From contig UQMO01000009.1 of assembly GCA_900542125.1 (NCBI GenBank), positions 1 to 50,828 on the forward strand: a stretch of 50,828 nt of DNA, in the 5' to 3' direction. The stretch comes from an uncultured Collinsella sp. (GTDB lineage: Bacteria; Actinomycetota; Coriobacteriia; Coriobacteriales; Coriobacteriaceae). This document shows, one piece after another, positions 14,875 through 23,772 of the stretch. A program made the translations under genes and the position numbers. The notes beneath the pieces were generated by a model. It ran no database searches and was not told the DNA's origin. It saw only the letters and a list, made by a program, of their open reading frames with translations. Position 1 is the first letter of the stretch, and each line of letters starts with the position of its first letter.

Positions 14875-17012
14875 TTGCGGCGTCCGCCTCCGTTGGCACC
14901 CTGACGCCCCTGAGCTGCACGGTTGCGCCCGGCAGTGTTCTGCGCGCGCGACATGCCGCTGTGCCCCTTGCTGCCCTTAGGCCCCTTGCCAGCGGCGCCA
15001 CCGTGGGCCTTGCCGCCCTTCTTGGCTGCGCCATGCCCACCGCCAGCAGACGTCTCGCCCGGGCGCGGCGGCACGGGACGGATCAGGCAATGCTTGGTGT
15101 AGCCGATCAGGTCGCGACGGCCAGCCTTTTCCAGCGCCTCGCGTACCAGCTTGTAGTTCTCGGGCTTGCGATACTGGATGAGCGCGCGCTGCATGGCCTT
15201 CTCGTGCGGGTCGCGCGCCACATAGATCGGTTTCATGGTGCGCGGGTCCACGCCGGTGTAGTACATGCACGTCGACATGGTGGACGGTGTGGGGTAGAAG
15301 TCCTGCACCTGCTCGGGCATGTAACCCATGTCGCGCACGGCTTCGGCAAGGTCCACGGCTTCCTTCATCGTTGAACCGGGGTGGCTCGAGATCAGATACG
15401 GCACCACGTACTGCTTGAGTCCGTATTCGCGATTCAAGCGTTCAAATTTACGGCAGAATGCGTCGTAGACAGCTCGGCTCGGCTTGCCCATCACGGACAG
15501 TACCGCGTCGCTCACGTGCTCGGGCGCTACGCGCAGCTGGCCCGAGACATGGTGTTCCAGCAGCTCGCGCAAAAACTCGTCCGAGGCATCGGCCATGGTG
15601 TAGTCAAAGCGGATGCCGCTGCGGACGAAGACCTTCTTGACGCCCGGCAGCTGGCGCAGGTCGCGCAGCAGCTGCGTGTAGCCGGTCTCGTCGACCACCA
15701 TGTTCTTGCACACGCTCGGCCACAGGCAGCGCTTGTTCTTGCACACGCCGTGCTTGAGCTGCTTGTCGCAGGCGGGGCGGCTAAAGTTGGCCGTCGGTCC
15801 GCCCACGTCGTTGATATAGCCCTTAAACTCGGGATCGCGCGTGAGCAGCTCGGCCTCGCGCATGATCGAGTCGTGGCTGCGCATCTGCAACACGCGGCCC
15901 TGGTGGAAGGTGAGGGCGCAAAACGAGCACTCACCAAAACAGCCGCGGTTGGAGCTTATGGAAAACTTGATCTCGGCAAAGGCCGGCACGCCGCCCGCCG
16001 CGTCGTAATCGGGATGCCAGTCGCGTGCGTAGGGGAGTTCGGCCACCTCGTCCATCTCATCGGTAGTGAGCGTCGCCGACGGCGGGTTTTGCACCACATA
16101 GACGCTGTTGGGGTAGGGCTCTACCAGGCGATGCCCGGTGATGGGGTCCATATTCTGTTGCTGCACGTTAAAGCTGCGCGCGTAGTTGAGCTTGTCGGCG
16201 GTAAGGTCGTCCCAGCTGGGCAGCAGATCGTAGTCGTAGACCTCGTCGAGCGAGCCTGTGCGGTAGACGGTGCCGTTGATATAGGTGATCTGATCGACGG
16301 GCAGTCCCGCGTCGAGCGCGTCGGCGATCTCGACGATCGCGTGCTCGCCCATGCCGTAGATGAGGATGTCGGCGCCCGAGTCGAGCAGTACCGAGCGCTT
16401 GAGCTTGTCCTGCCAGTAGTCGTAGTGGGCCAGGCGGCGCAGGCTCGCCTCGATGCCGCCGATGATGATGGGGGCGTCCTTGAACGTCTGGCGGATGAGG
16501 TTGCCGTAGACCGTGACAGCTCGGTTGGGACGGTGCCCCTCCTCGCCACCGGGAGTGTAGGCGTCGGTGTGGCGGCGGTGCTTGGTCACCGAATAGTGGT
16601 TGACCATGGAGTCCATGTTGCCGGCACTGACGAGAAAGCCCAGGCGCGGCTCGCCGAGCACGGTGATGCTGGCGGGGTCGGTCCAATCGGGCTGGCAGAT
16701 GATGCCCACCTTGTAGCCGTGTGCGTCGAGTACGCGGCTGACGATGGCCATACCAAAGCTGGGATGGTCCACGTAGGCGTCGCCGCAGATGTAGACAAAG
16801 TCGCACTGGTCCCAGCCGCGCGCATCCATGTCGGCGCGGCTGACGGGGAGGAACTTATCGCGGCCCGGTCGCCAGGGGCGGGCGGGCGTCGCTTGGGAAT
16901 GCTTGGTGCGGGCGACCGTGGCCTGCGCCTTACCGCCACGCTTTTGCTGCTGGCCCTGTTTGCCCTGTTGACTGCGCTGGTTGTTCTGAGCGTGCTGAGG
17001 CTTTTTTGCCAC
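14871..17012 (-). CDS. YgiQ-family radical SAM protein
   Basis: A 713-residue UPF0313/YgiQ protein. Order: a basic Gln/Lys/Arg-rich N-terminus, a B12-binding-like domain, a radical SAM core with CFGECSFC (Cys near residues 357/361/364), a DUF3362-type C-terminal region, and a low-complexity Gly/Lys/Arg tail. The family's reaction is not established. GTG 17012 is chosen because gggaggg lies 4-5 nt upstream and MAKKP is a natural start; the frame extends to 17180 without a start supported by a ribosome site. It is convergent with the CPBP gene (4-bp stop overlap) and divergent from the DUF1275 gene. Confidence 0.88.
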   Translation of the reverse strand: MAKKPQHAQNNQRSQQGKQGQQQKRGGKAQATVARTKHSQATPARPWRPGRDKFLPVSRADMDARGWDQCDFVYICGDAYVDHPSFGMAIVSRVLDAHGYKVGIICQPDWTDPASITVLGEPRLGFLVSAGNMDSMVNHYSVTKHRRHTDAYTPGGEEGHRPNRAVTVYGNLIRQTFKDAPIIIGGIEASLRRLAHYDYWQDKLKRSVLLDSGADILIYGMGEHAIVEIADALDAGLPVDQITYINGTVYRTGSLDEVYDYDLLPSWDDLTADKLNYARSFNVQQQNMDPITGHRLVEPYPNSVYVVQNPPSATLTTDEMDEVAELPYARDWHPDYDAAGGVPAFAEIKFSISSNRGCFGECSFCALTFHQGRVLQMRSHDSIMREAELLTRDPEFKGYINDVGGPTANFSRPACDKQLKHGVCKNKRCLWPSVCKNMVVDETGYTQLLRDLRQLPGVKKVFVRSGIRFDYTMADASDEFLRELLEHHVSGQLRVAPEHVSDAVLSVMGKPSRAVYDAFCRKFERLNREYGLKQYVVPYLISSHPGSTMKEAVDLAEAVRDMGYMPEQVQDFYPTPSTMSTCMYYTGVDPRTMKPIYVARDPHEKAMQRALIQYRKPENYKLVREALEKAGRRDLIGYTKHCLIRPVPPRPGETSAGGGHGAAKKGGKAHGGAAGKGPKGSKGHSGMSRAQNTAGRNRAAQGRQGANGGGRRN

Positions 17013-17262
17013 GATCCCTCCCGGTGTCTGTATGCTGCACGTAATTGTAACCAGTCTTTTTGGGACGGCGCTAAAAAGACTGGTGGAGTACACGAGGCGT
17101 CGGGTGTCGGCGCCGCGCCCGCTGTTTGTTTCCAGACTGTGTATCTGCGCGTTGGAGAACCCGTCTCGCGCGCACGCCATGTTGTCAATGGGTTACAGTA
17201 TGAACGGCGGCTATGTTTCCGCCAACGCACGAGAGAGTCGTCAACAAGGAGGATGCACGACG

Positions 17263-17979
17263 ATGCAGCGTGCCAAACAGATATCGGAGTCCATCGAGCT
17301 GGGCATTATCTTGGCGCTCGCCGGTGGCTTTATGGACGTCTATTCGTACATTGGGCGCGATCATGTTTTCGCCAACGCGCAGACAGGCAACATCCTGCTC
17401 GTGGGCGTGAGCATCTCGGAGGGCAACTGGGCACTTGCGGGACGCTATTTCTTCCCCGTGGTGTCGTTTGCCGTGGGCATTATGCTTGCCGATCTGGTAC
17501 ACGAGCGGTTTGGCAGCGTGATTCACTGGCGCCAAGTGACGGTGTTCTTTGAAGCCGTTATCTTGCTGGGCGTGAGCTTTATCCCCGGCGGCAATTTCAA
17601 CCTGCTCGCCAACTGCCTCACCTCGTTTGCCTGCGGTATGCAAGTTGAGAGCTTCCGCAAGATCCACGGTCACGGCATCGCTACGACCATGTGCATCGGC
17701 AACTTGCGCAACGCGCTGCAAAACGTGGACGATTACATCATCACCCACAGGCGCGGCTTTTTGGAAAACGGCCTGCTGTACTTTGGCGTGATCTTTACCT
17801 TTGTGTTTGGCGCCGTGTTGGGCAACTGGTGTATTGAGCGCATGGGCCTGCACGCCATCGTCGTGGCGAGCTTGCTGCTGTTTGTCGCGTTTGCCATCAT
17901 GTTCATCGACCGCGAGCGCGATTTGCGCTTACGCTGGAAGGTTGCGGCCGAGGCTTGGAAAGAGGGCTGCCGAAAGTAA
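17263..17979 (+). CDS. YoaK/DUF1275-family membrane protein
   Basis: A 238-residue protein with about six hydrophobic segments and the N-terminal family signature GGFMDVYSYI..HVFANAQTGNI. The central region HGHGIATTMCIGNLRN is also typical. The function of the family is unknown; a transport role has been suggested. ATG 17263 has aaggagg 10 nt upstream. The start of the open frame at 17032 has none and would add a non-family extension overlapping the ygiQ promoter region. A hairpin follows the stop at 17985-18013. Confidence 0.85.
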   Translation: MQRAKQISESIELGIILALAGGFMDVYSYIGRDHVFANAQTGNILLVGVSISEGNWALAGRYFFPVVSFAVGIMLADLVHERFGSVIHWRQVTVFFEAVILLGVSFIPGGNFNLLANCLTSFACGMQVESFRKIHGHGIATTMCIGNLRNALQNVDDYIITHRRGFLENGLLYFGVIFTFVFGAVLGNWCIERMGLHAIVVASLLLFVAFAIMFIDRERDLRLRWKVAAEAWKEGCRK

Positions 17980-17984
17980 CCGAA

Positions 17985-18020
17985 TGCGGCAAAGGGGCTG
18001 TCCCTTTGCCGCAATATTTT
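17985..18020 (+). terminator. Hairpin after DUF1275 gene, terminator-like
   Basis: A perfect 12-bp stem (17985-17996 with 18002-18013, tgcggcaaaggg/ccctttgccgca) with a 5-nt loop, followed by aatattttt. The GGG-CTG-TCCC centre resembles the other GGGAC/GTCCC palindromes of the window, so it may be one of them used as a terminator. Confidence 0.65.
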
Positions 18021-18034
18021 TCATCATCTGTTGA

Positions 18035-18085
18035 AACGCTTTAACACTTTTGATGTTCTCACGCGTTTTTTGTTTCAAAAGCGTT
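18035..18085. promoter_or_regulatory. AACGCTTT inverted pair upstream of fucO
   Basis: aacgcttt (18035-18042) and aaagcgtt (18078-18085) are exact reverse complements about 43 bp centre to centre, within an AT-rich 60 bp upstream of fucO. The left half (tgaaacgctttaaca) is close to, but one base short of, a CcpA/LacI-type operator. Confidence 0.35.
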
Positions 18086-18144
18086 AGGATGGGACTCATA
18101 GCGTGGGGCGTAATGGATGCCCCGCACACGATGGGAGGCTATCA

Positions 18145-19311
18145 ATGGCTAATCGTTTCGTTCTCAATACCATCTCTTATCATGGTTCCGGCGCCATCAA
18201 GGAGATCCCCGGCGAGCTCCAGCGTCGCGGCTACAAGAAGATCTTCGTCTGCTCCGACCCCGATTTGGTTAAGTTTGGCGTTACCGCTAAGGTGACCGAC
18301 GAGCTCGACGCCGCCGGCATCGCTTGGAGCCTCTACTCCGAGATTAAGCCCAACCCCACTATCCAGAACGTCAAGGACGGCGTCGAGGCCTTCAAGGCCG
18401 CCGAGGCTGACGCTATCGTGACCATCGGTGGTGGCTCCTCCATGGACACCGCCAAGGCCATCGGCATCATCATCAACAACCCCGAGTTCGCCGATGTCCG
18501 CAGCCTCGAGGGCGTTGCTCCCACCAAGAACCATGCCGTGTTCACCATCGCCGTGCCGACGACCGCCGGTACCGCTGCCGAGGTGACCATCAACTACGTC
18601 ATCACAGACCCCGAGAAGGTCCGCAAGTTCGTGTGCGTCGACACCAACGACGCCCCCGAGGTCGCCGTCGTCGACCCCGATATGATGGCTTCCATGCCCG
18701 CCGGCCTGACCGCTTCCACCGGCATGGACGCTCTGACCCACGCCATCGAGGGCTATACCACCAAGGGCGCTTGGGAGCTCTCCGACATGTTCCACTTTGA
18801 GGCCATCAAGCTGATCAGCGAGAACCTACGCGACTCCGTTGCCGAGGCCAAGTCCGGCCAGCCCGGCTCCGGCCGCGAGGGCATGGCCCTTGGCCAGTAT
18901 GTCGCCGGCATGGGCTTCTCCAATGTTGGCCTGGGCATCGACCACGCCATGGCTCACACCCTGTCCGCTCACTACGACACCCCGCACGGCGTCGCTTGCG
19001 CCATGCTGCTGCCGATCGCCATGGAGTTCAACAAGCCGGTTTGCGCTGAGCGCCTGGCCAAGGTTGCCCTTGCCATGGGTGTTGACACCACGGGCATGAG
19101 CACCGACGAGGCTGCCGACGCCGCTATCGCCGCCGTCAAGCAGCTTTCCGCCGACGTGAATATCCCGCACGTCTGCGAGGCTATGAAGGCCGACGAGATC
19201 GAGGTTCTGGCCAAGGACGCCATGGCCGACGCCTGCTTCCCGGGTAACCCGCGCGAGGCAACGCTCGACGACGTCATCGAGCTCTTCAAGAAGATCTGCC
19301 CGGCTGCCTAA
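18145..19311 (+). CDS. fucO: Iron-dependent alcohol dehydrogenase, lactaldehyde reductase (FucO) type
   Basis: A 388-residue group III Fe-dependent alcohol dehydrogenase. It tracks E. coli FucO closely by recall: MANR start, IGGGSSMDTAKAIGI, NNPEFADVRSLEG, PTTAGTAAEVTINYVITD, DALTHAIEGY and ALGQYVAGMGFSNVGLG. The metal ligands Asp and His of D-ALTH, and the two His of HAMAH and TPHG, are present. It reduces lactaldehyde to 1,2-propanediol (or other short aldehydes) with NADH, a fermentative sink. ATG 18145 has gggagg 8 nt upstream. No other fucose or rhamnose gene is nearby, so the in vivo aldehyde is uncertain. Confidence 0.88.
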   Translation: MANRFVLNTISYHGSGAIKEIPGELQRRGYKKIFVCSDPDLVKFGVTAKVTDELDAAGIAWSLYSEIKPNPTIQNVKDGVEAFKAAEADAIVTIGGGSSMDTAKAIGIIINNPEFADVRSLEGVAPTKNHAVFTIAVPTTAGTAAEVTINYVITDPEKVRKFVCVDTNDAPEVAVVDPDMMASMPAGLTASTGMDALTHAIEGYTTKGAWELSDMFHFEAIKLISENLRDSVAEAKSGQPGSGREGMALGQYVAGMGFSNVGLGIDHAMAHTLSAHYDTPHGVACAMLLPIAMEFNKPVCAERLAKVALAMGVDTTGMSTDEAADAAIAAVKQLSADVNIPHVCEAMKADEIEVLAKDAMADACFPGNPREATLDDVIELFKKICPAA

Positions 19312-19318
19312 CTTGGTT

Positions 19319-19449
19319 CGGCGGGCCCCTGCCCGTTAGCCCCACAATCGTCCTCGGACATGTCGGAAGCCCCCGCTGCGCACTTCGTGCGGCGGGGGCT
19401 TCCTCCGTCCTGCGGGAAGATTGTGGGGCTAACGGGCAGGGGCCCGCCG
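19319..19449. repeat. 131-bp nested perfect palindrome after fucO
   Basis: Outer arms 19319-19349 and 19419-19449 are perfect 31-bp reverse complements. An inner stem 19366-19376/19392-19402 (gaagcccccgc/gcgggggcttc) carries a second hairpin around cgcacttcgtgcg. It begins 8 nt after the fucO stop. It has no T-tract but would fold into a very stable RNA. Confidence 0.85.
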
Positions 19450-19568
19450 GCTCGTTATCGTGGCGGGCGCAGTTCTGAGGAGCTCAATGGGTTATCTCGC
19501 TAAGTAAAAAGATGGTTCGCGGTGGTATTGTTGCTGTGGGTTTAATTCGATATGAAAGGGTGACTTTG

Positions 19569-20597
19569 GTGTCCAAGATGGATTCTACGCTCTCCTATAT
19601 TACTGACCAGCTGAAGGCGCTGACTTCTATTGCTTCGCCGACGGGCTATACCCGTGCGGCGACTGATTATCTGATGGAGACCCTGCGCGATATGGGGTTT
19701 GGGCCTGAGCGTTCTAATAAGGGTAACGTGCTCGTTGAGCTTGGCGGCGAGGGCGAGCCGCTTGTGTTGGCGAGCCATGTCGACACCCTGGGCGCCATGG
19801 TGCGCTCCATTAAGGACAATGGCCGCCTGCGTCCCACGACGCTTGGTGGGCACCAGTGGTCTACGGCCGATGGCGAGAACTGCACCGTCTACACGCGCGA
19901 CGGCAATGTGTACACGGGCGTGGTCCTCAATACCGAGCCTTCGGCGCATGTGGCCGACGAGCCGGTCAAGACCATCGAGAAGAACATGGAAATCCTGCTC
20001 GATGAGAATGTCGACAGCAAGGACGATGTGCTTGAGCTGGGCATTCAGACCGGCGACATCATCGCTATGGATCCGCGTACCACGGTGACGGAGAGCGGCT
20101 ACATCAAGAGTCGCTTCCTTGACGACAAGCTGTCCGCGGCGATTCTACTGGGTCTCGCCCGCGCCGTCGCCGCTGGCGAGGTGACGCTTTCGCGTAAGGT
20201 TTCGCTGCTCTTTACCGTGTACGAGGAGGTCGGCCATGGCGGTGCCTTTGTGCCGGCCGACACGCGCGAGATGATCAGCGTGGACATGGGCTGCGTGGGC
20301 GACGACCTGGGCTGCACCGAGCGCATGGTGTCGATTTGCGCCAAGGATTCGGGCGGCCCCTACAACTACGATCTGGTGACCACGCTGTCCAATATCGCGC
20401 GCGAGCTTGAACTCGATTACGCCATCGACGTGTACCCGCATTACGGCTCGGACGTTGAGGCCACGCTCTCGGCCGGCTACGACATTCGCCATGGTCTGAT
20501 CGGCCCCGGCGTGTACGCGAGCCACAACTACGAGCGCAGCCACATCGACGGCGTGCGCAACACCTTCGAGCTCGTCCGCGCCTACGTACAGCGCTAG
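19569..20597 (+). CDS. M42-family metallo-aminopeptidase
   Basis: A 342-residue cytosolic dinuclear metallopeptidase of the PepA/FrvX type. It shows HVD in ASHVDTLG, the bridging Asp in SRFLDDK, the catalytic Glu pair in YEEVGHG, the later Asp in SVDMG, and a C-terminal His in ASHNYERSH. These enzymes trim peptides as large oligomers. The GTG at 19569 is preferred: aaaggg lies 8 nt upstream, and ATG 19578 is an in-frame alternative. The frame is open from 19512, but nothing supports that start. It stands alone between two palindromes. Confidence 0.82.
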   Translation: MSKMDSTLSYITDQLKALTSIASPTGYTRAATDYLMETLRDMGFGPERSNKGNVLVELGGEGEPLVLASHVDTLGAMVRSIKDNGRLRPTTLGGHQWSTADGENCTVYTRDGNVYTGVVLNTEPSAHVADEPVKTIEKNMEILLDENVDSKDDVLELGIQTGDIIAMDPRTTVTESGYIKSRFLDDKLSAAILLGLARAVAAGEVTLSRKVSLLFTVYEEVGHGGAFVPADTREMISVDMGCVGDDLGCTERMVSICAKDSGGPYNYDLVTTLSNIARELELDYAIDVYPHYGSDVEATLSAGYDIRHGLIGPGVYASHNYERSHIDGVRNTFELVRAYVQR

Positions 20598-20605
20598 CGA
20601 TGCAG

Positions 20606-20641
20606 CGGCCTCGGCTGATACGGCAGTACCGACCGAGGCCG
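20606..20641 (+). terminator. Hairpin after M42 peptidase, weak terminator
   Basis: cggcctcgg (20606-20614) pairs with ccgaggccg (20633-20641), followed by a C/T-rich tail (tcctctct). Confidence 0.4.
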
Positions 20642-20652
20642 TCCTCTCTAAG

Positions 20653-20715
20653 TTGCGGTGAAATAGGGACTGTTTGGCGGTTTTAAACGCTTAAACAGTC
20701 CCTATTTCACCGCAA
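20653..20715. repeat. 23-bp perfect palindrome, TTGCGGTGAAA..GGGACTGTTT family
   Basis: Arms 20653-20675 and 20693-20715 are perfect reverse complements with a 17-nt loop. The arm ttgcggtgaaatagggactg is nearly identical to the element at 31732-31784. Confidence 0.9.
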
Positions 20716-20733
20716 TTTATGAAGGGGATGGGG

Positions 20734-21834
20734 CTACTTAAGTGCGCCGGTCACCGTGCCGCCGCCGAGGACGATGTCGCCGTGGTAGACTACAACGGCC
20801 TGGCCGGGGGCGATGGCTCGCTGCGGCTCGTCAAAAGTCAGCAGCATTTGCCCGTCTTCGCCGCGCGTAAGGGTCGCTGCTTGGTCTTTCTGACGGTAAC
20901 GGTACTTGGCGCCCACGCGAATGCCGCCGGCATCGAGTTCTGCCTCCATGCGGTCGGCAGGGGCACTCCAGATCCAGTCGTTGGCCGTGAGCGCTGTGGC
21001 CGTTAGGTCCTCGGCCTCGCCCAGATGCACGGTGCTGCTGTCGGCGTCGACGCCCGTTACGTACACGGGATGCGCCATCGCGACGCCCAGGCCCTTGCGC
21101 TGACCGATGGTGTAGCGCAGCGCACCGTTGTGGCGCCCGACCACGCTGCCGTCGCGCCACACAATGTCGCCCGGTGCAGCGGGATGTCCGCAGCGGCGCT
21201 CGATATAGCCCGCGTAGTCACCGTCTGGAATAAAGCAGATGTCCTCGCTTTCGGCCTTCTTGGCGTTGGTAAAGCCCTGCTCGGCGGCAATGCGGCGCAC
21301 GTCGCGCTCTTTGTCCAGCCCAGCCAGCGGAAAGATCGTGTGCGCCAGGCGTTCCTGCGTAAGCGAATACAAAAAGTAACTCTGGTCCTTTTTGGGGTCC
21401 TCGCCGCGGTACAGCTGCCAGGTTCCGTCGGACGCCTGGCTCGTTTTGGCGTAGTGGCCCGTGGCGATGTAGTCGCAGCCCATATCCAGCGCCGCATCCA
21501 GCAATGCGCCAAACTTAATGTGGCGGTTGCAGATGATGCATGGGTTGGGCGTCAGCCCCTCCTGATAGGCGGTCACGAAGCGCTCGATAACGTTGCGGTC
21601 GAAGGCCTGCTGCAGGTCGAGCACATGGTGGGGCATCCCCAGGCGCTCGGCGACAGCCTTTGCATCGGCGATGTCGCGGTCGACCTTACTCATGCCCGTG
21701 ACGGGATCGGGCGCGGGGCAGGTGAGGCGCATGGTGGCGCCGACGCATTCGTAGCCCTGGCTTTTGAGCAGGTACGCGGTCACGCTGGAATCGACGCCGC
21801 CGCTCATGGCGACGAGCACGCGCTTGTTGTGCAT
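20734..21834 (-). CDS. mnmA: tRNA-specific 2-thiouridylase MnmA
   Basis: A 366-residue ATP-dependent enzyme that thiolates U34 of tRNA-Lys/Glu/Gln. The PP-loop SGGVDSS (11-17), the catalytic Cys99 in NPCIICN and the second catalytic Cys200 in EDICFIPDGDY are all visible, and the C-terminal beta-barrel is complete. ATG 21834 has aaggag 9 nt upstream. It lies downstream of cysK on the same strand, with a terminator between, so it is probably transcribed separately. Both genes concern sulfur use. Confidence 0.95.
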   Translation of the reverse strand: MHNKRVLVAMSGGVDSSVTAYLLKSQGYECVGATMRLTCPAPDPVTGMSKVDRDIADAKAVAERLGMPHHVLDLQQAFDRNVIERFVTAYQEGLTPNPCIICNRHIKFGALLDAALDMGCDYIATGHYAKTSQASDGTWQLYRGEDPKKDQSYFLYSLTQERLAHTIFPLAGLDKERDVRRIAAEQGFTNAKKAESEDICFIPDGDYAGYIERRCGHPAAPGDIVWRDGSVVGRHNGALRYTIGQRKGLGVAMAHPVYVTGVDADSSTVHLGEAEDLTATALTANDWIWSAPADRMEAELDAGGIRVGAKYRYRQKDQAATLTRGEDGQMLLTFDEPQRAIAPGQAVVVYHGDIVLGGGTVTGALK

Positions 21835-21863
21835 GGGGAGGTTCTCCTTGGTGGCATGTGGCC

Positions 21864-21902
21864 AAAAAAGAAAAGCGGCGCGGGAGGCTGGTTCCGCGCC
21901 GC
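21864..21902 (-). terminator. Rho-independent terminator (minus strand) after cysK
   Basis: On the minus strand gcggcgcgg/ccgcgccgc (21894-21902 with 21875-21883) is followed by ttttcttttttgg. It lies 110 bp beyond the cysK stop and just before mnmA. Confidence 0.85.
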
Positions 21903-22014
21903 AGACATTGTAGCAAGTTCGGGCGTCTCGTGGGACACCCTGATTGGATGGGCTCAGACTGCCGGGAGAGAGGAGACCGGCTCGTCCGTGGGCTCAACCT
22001 ATGGGCGACAGGCC

Positions 22015-22953
22015 CTAGTCCTGGAAGAGCGCCGTGGACAGGTAGCGCTCGCCGGTGTCGGCAAGCAGGGCCACGATGGTCTTGCCCTCGTTCTCGGGGC
22101 GCTTGGCCAGCTGCAGCGCGGCCCACACGGCGGCGCCGGACGAAATGCCCACGAGCACGCCCTCCTTGTGGCCCACGGCGCGGCCGGTGGCAAAGGCGTC
22201 GTCGTTCTCGACGGGGATGATTTCGTCGTAGACTTGGGTGTCGAGGACGTCGGGCACAAAGCCGGCGCCGATACCCTGGATCTTGTGCGGGCCGGCCTGG
22301 CCCTTGGAGAGCACCGGGGAGGTGGCGGGCTCGACGCCGACGACCTGAATCTCGGGGTTTTGTTCCTTGAGGAACTCGCCCACGCCGGTCACGGTGCCGC
22401 CGGTGCCGACGCCGGCGACGAAGATGTCGACCTTGCCGTCGGTGTCATCCCAGATCTCGGGGCCGGTCGTGGCCTTGTGGATGGCGGGGTTGGCGGGGTT
22501 CACAAACTGGCCGGCGATAATGCTGTTGGGGGTCTCCTTCTGCAGTTCCTCGGCCTTGGCGATGGCGCCCTTCATGCCCTTGGAGCCGTCGGTGAGCACG
22601 AGCTGTGCGCCATATGCCTGCATAAGCTTGCGGCGCTCGACGGACATGGTCTCGGGCATGGTAATGATCACCTTGTAGCCGCGAGCCGCCGCCACCGAGG
22701 CGATGCCGACGCCGGTGTTGCCGCTCGTGGGCTCGATGATGGTGTAGCCGCCGCCGCGCACGAGCTTGCCGGCCTTCTCGGCCTCGTCGATCATGTTCTT
22801 GGCGACGCGGTCTTTGACGGACCCGGCGGGGTTGAAGTATTCCAGCTTGACGAGCACGCGGGCCTTGAGGTCCTCATCGGCCTCAAAGTGAGTGAGCTCC
22901 AGGAGCGGGGTGTGGCCGATAAGCTGATCGATGGACGCGTAAACCTTGCTCAT
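22015..22953 (-). CDS. cysK: Cysteine synthase A (O-acetylserine sulfhydrylase)
   Basis: A 312-residue PLP enzyme that makes cysteine from O-acetylserine and sulfide. The PLP Lys47 in NPAGSVKDR, the substrate loop TSGNTG, the phosphate-binding GTGGT and the C-terminal GISSGAA are all present. ATG 22953 has a gaggttcat-type ribosome site just upstream. It is divergent from an IscR/Rrf2-like regulator across 252 bp, an arrangement often seen where an Rrf2 protein (CymR or IscR) controls cysteine or Fe-S supply. Confidence 0.95.
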   Translation of the reverse strand: MSKVYASIDQLIGHTPLLELTHFEADEDLKARVLVKLEYFNPAGSVKDRVAKNMIDEAEKAGKLVRGGGYTIIEPTSGNTGVGIASVAAARGYKVIITMPETMSVERRKLMQAYGAQLVLTDGSKGMKGAIAKAEELQKETPNSIIAGQFVNPANPAIHKATTGPEIWDDTDGKVDIFVAGVGTGGTVTGVGEFLKEQNPEIQVVGVEPATSPVLSKGQAGPHKIQGIGAGFVPDVLDTQVYDEIIPVENDDAFATGRAVGHKEGVLVGISSGAAVWAALQLAKRPENEGKTIVALLADTGERYLSTALFQD

Positions 22954-23085
22954 GATGAACCTCCAAAGTGTTCAAATGACTGGATACCGTGTGGTTTTAC
23001 GGTGTGTGCAGCAACGAAACCCACAAACCTTATAGGTTGTTCGTTTTGCTGTTGGCAAGCATAGTAGACACTAAAGCCTAGTAAC

Positions 23086-23140
23086 GCAATAGGAAATAGA
23101 AGATTATTACGAGTCGATTAACCATCTTGACGGCAATAGG
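23086..23140. promoter_or_regulatory. GCAATAGG direct repeats in the cysK/Rrf2 divergent region
   Basis: gcaatagg occurs at 23086-23093 and 23133-23140 in the same orientation within an AT-rich block. A possible -10 TAGAAT for the Rrf2 gene lies at 23164-23169. A separate palindrome aacct-tat-aggtt lies at 23024-23036 on the cysK side. These are candidate Rrf2 operators. Confidence 0.35.
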
Positions 23141-23205
23141 TATTTCAAAACCAATTTTTCGGCTAGAATTTCTACGGACTAAATGACCGAAAGGCAGCAC
23201 TATAT

Positions 23206-23634
23206 ATGTTGGTTTCTACTAAGGGCAGATATGCCCTGCGCGTTATGGTCGATCTGGCCGAGCACCAGGCGGCCGGTCGCATCCCGCTCAAAGAGATCGC
23301 GGCGCGACAGGGGATTTCCGAGAAATATCTCGAGAACATCTTGGCTACGCTCGTACGTGCCAACATGCTCTCGGGTATGCGTGGCAAGGGCGGCGGCTAC
23401 GTGCTCACGCGCCCGCCCGAGCAGTACACGGTGGGCGAGATCTTGCGTCTGACCGAGGGCAGCCTAGCACCGGTCGCATGCCTGGACGGCGACTGCAAGG
23501 GCTGTTCGCGTTCGGACGAGTGCCCCACGCTCGACGTGTGGAAGAACCTGGACAAGCTCATCAACGACTACCTCGACGGTGTGACGCTCGATCAACTTGT
23601 CGCTCCCAACCATGGCTACGACTATGTCATCTAA
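23206..23634 (+). CDS. Rrf2-family regulator, IscR-like
   Basis: A 142-residue DNA-binding protein: winged helix (residues 1-70, with MRGKGGGYVLTRP as the wing) and an effector region with CLDGDCKGCSRSDECPT, Cys92/97/100/106. Three or four cysteines there match the [2Fe-2S]-binding pattern of IscR (Cys92, 98, 104), and CymR lacks them. It is therefore probably an Fe-S-sensing regulator. It is divergent from cysK, its likely target, and may also repress itself. ATG 23206 has gaaagg about 12 nt upstream. No isc or suf genes are in the window. Confidence 0.85.
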   Translation: MLVSTKGRYALRVMVDLAEHQAAGRIPLKEIAARQGISEKYLENILATLVRANMLSGMRGKGGGYVLTRPPEQYTVGEILRLTEGSLAPVACLDGDCKGCSRSDECPTLDVWKNLDKLINDYLDGVTLDQLVAPNHGYDYVI

Positions 23635-23703
23635 CCCACACCTGCATTTGGGGACGGGGTAGAAATGGTAGATTCTCTCGTCCTTTGAGACTTGACAAAT
23701 AAG

Positions 23704-23740
23704 AAGGCCGCCCATTTTTTGTGATGGGCGGCCTTCGTTT
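23704..23740 (+). terminator. Bidirectional terminator between Rrf2 and holin-like genes
   Basis: aaggccgcccat (23704-23715) pairs with atgggcggcctt (23724-23735). T-rich sequence follows on the plus strand (cgtttt) and A-rich sequence precedes it, so it can serve both converging genes. Confidence 0.85.
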
Positions 23741-23772
23741 TGGGTCGATATGACGGTTCGTATTGAACAGTT

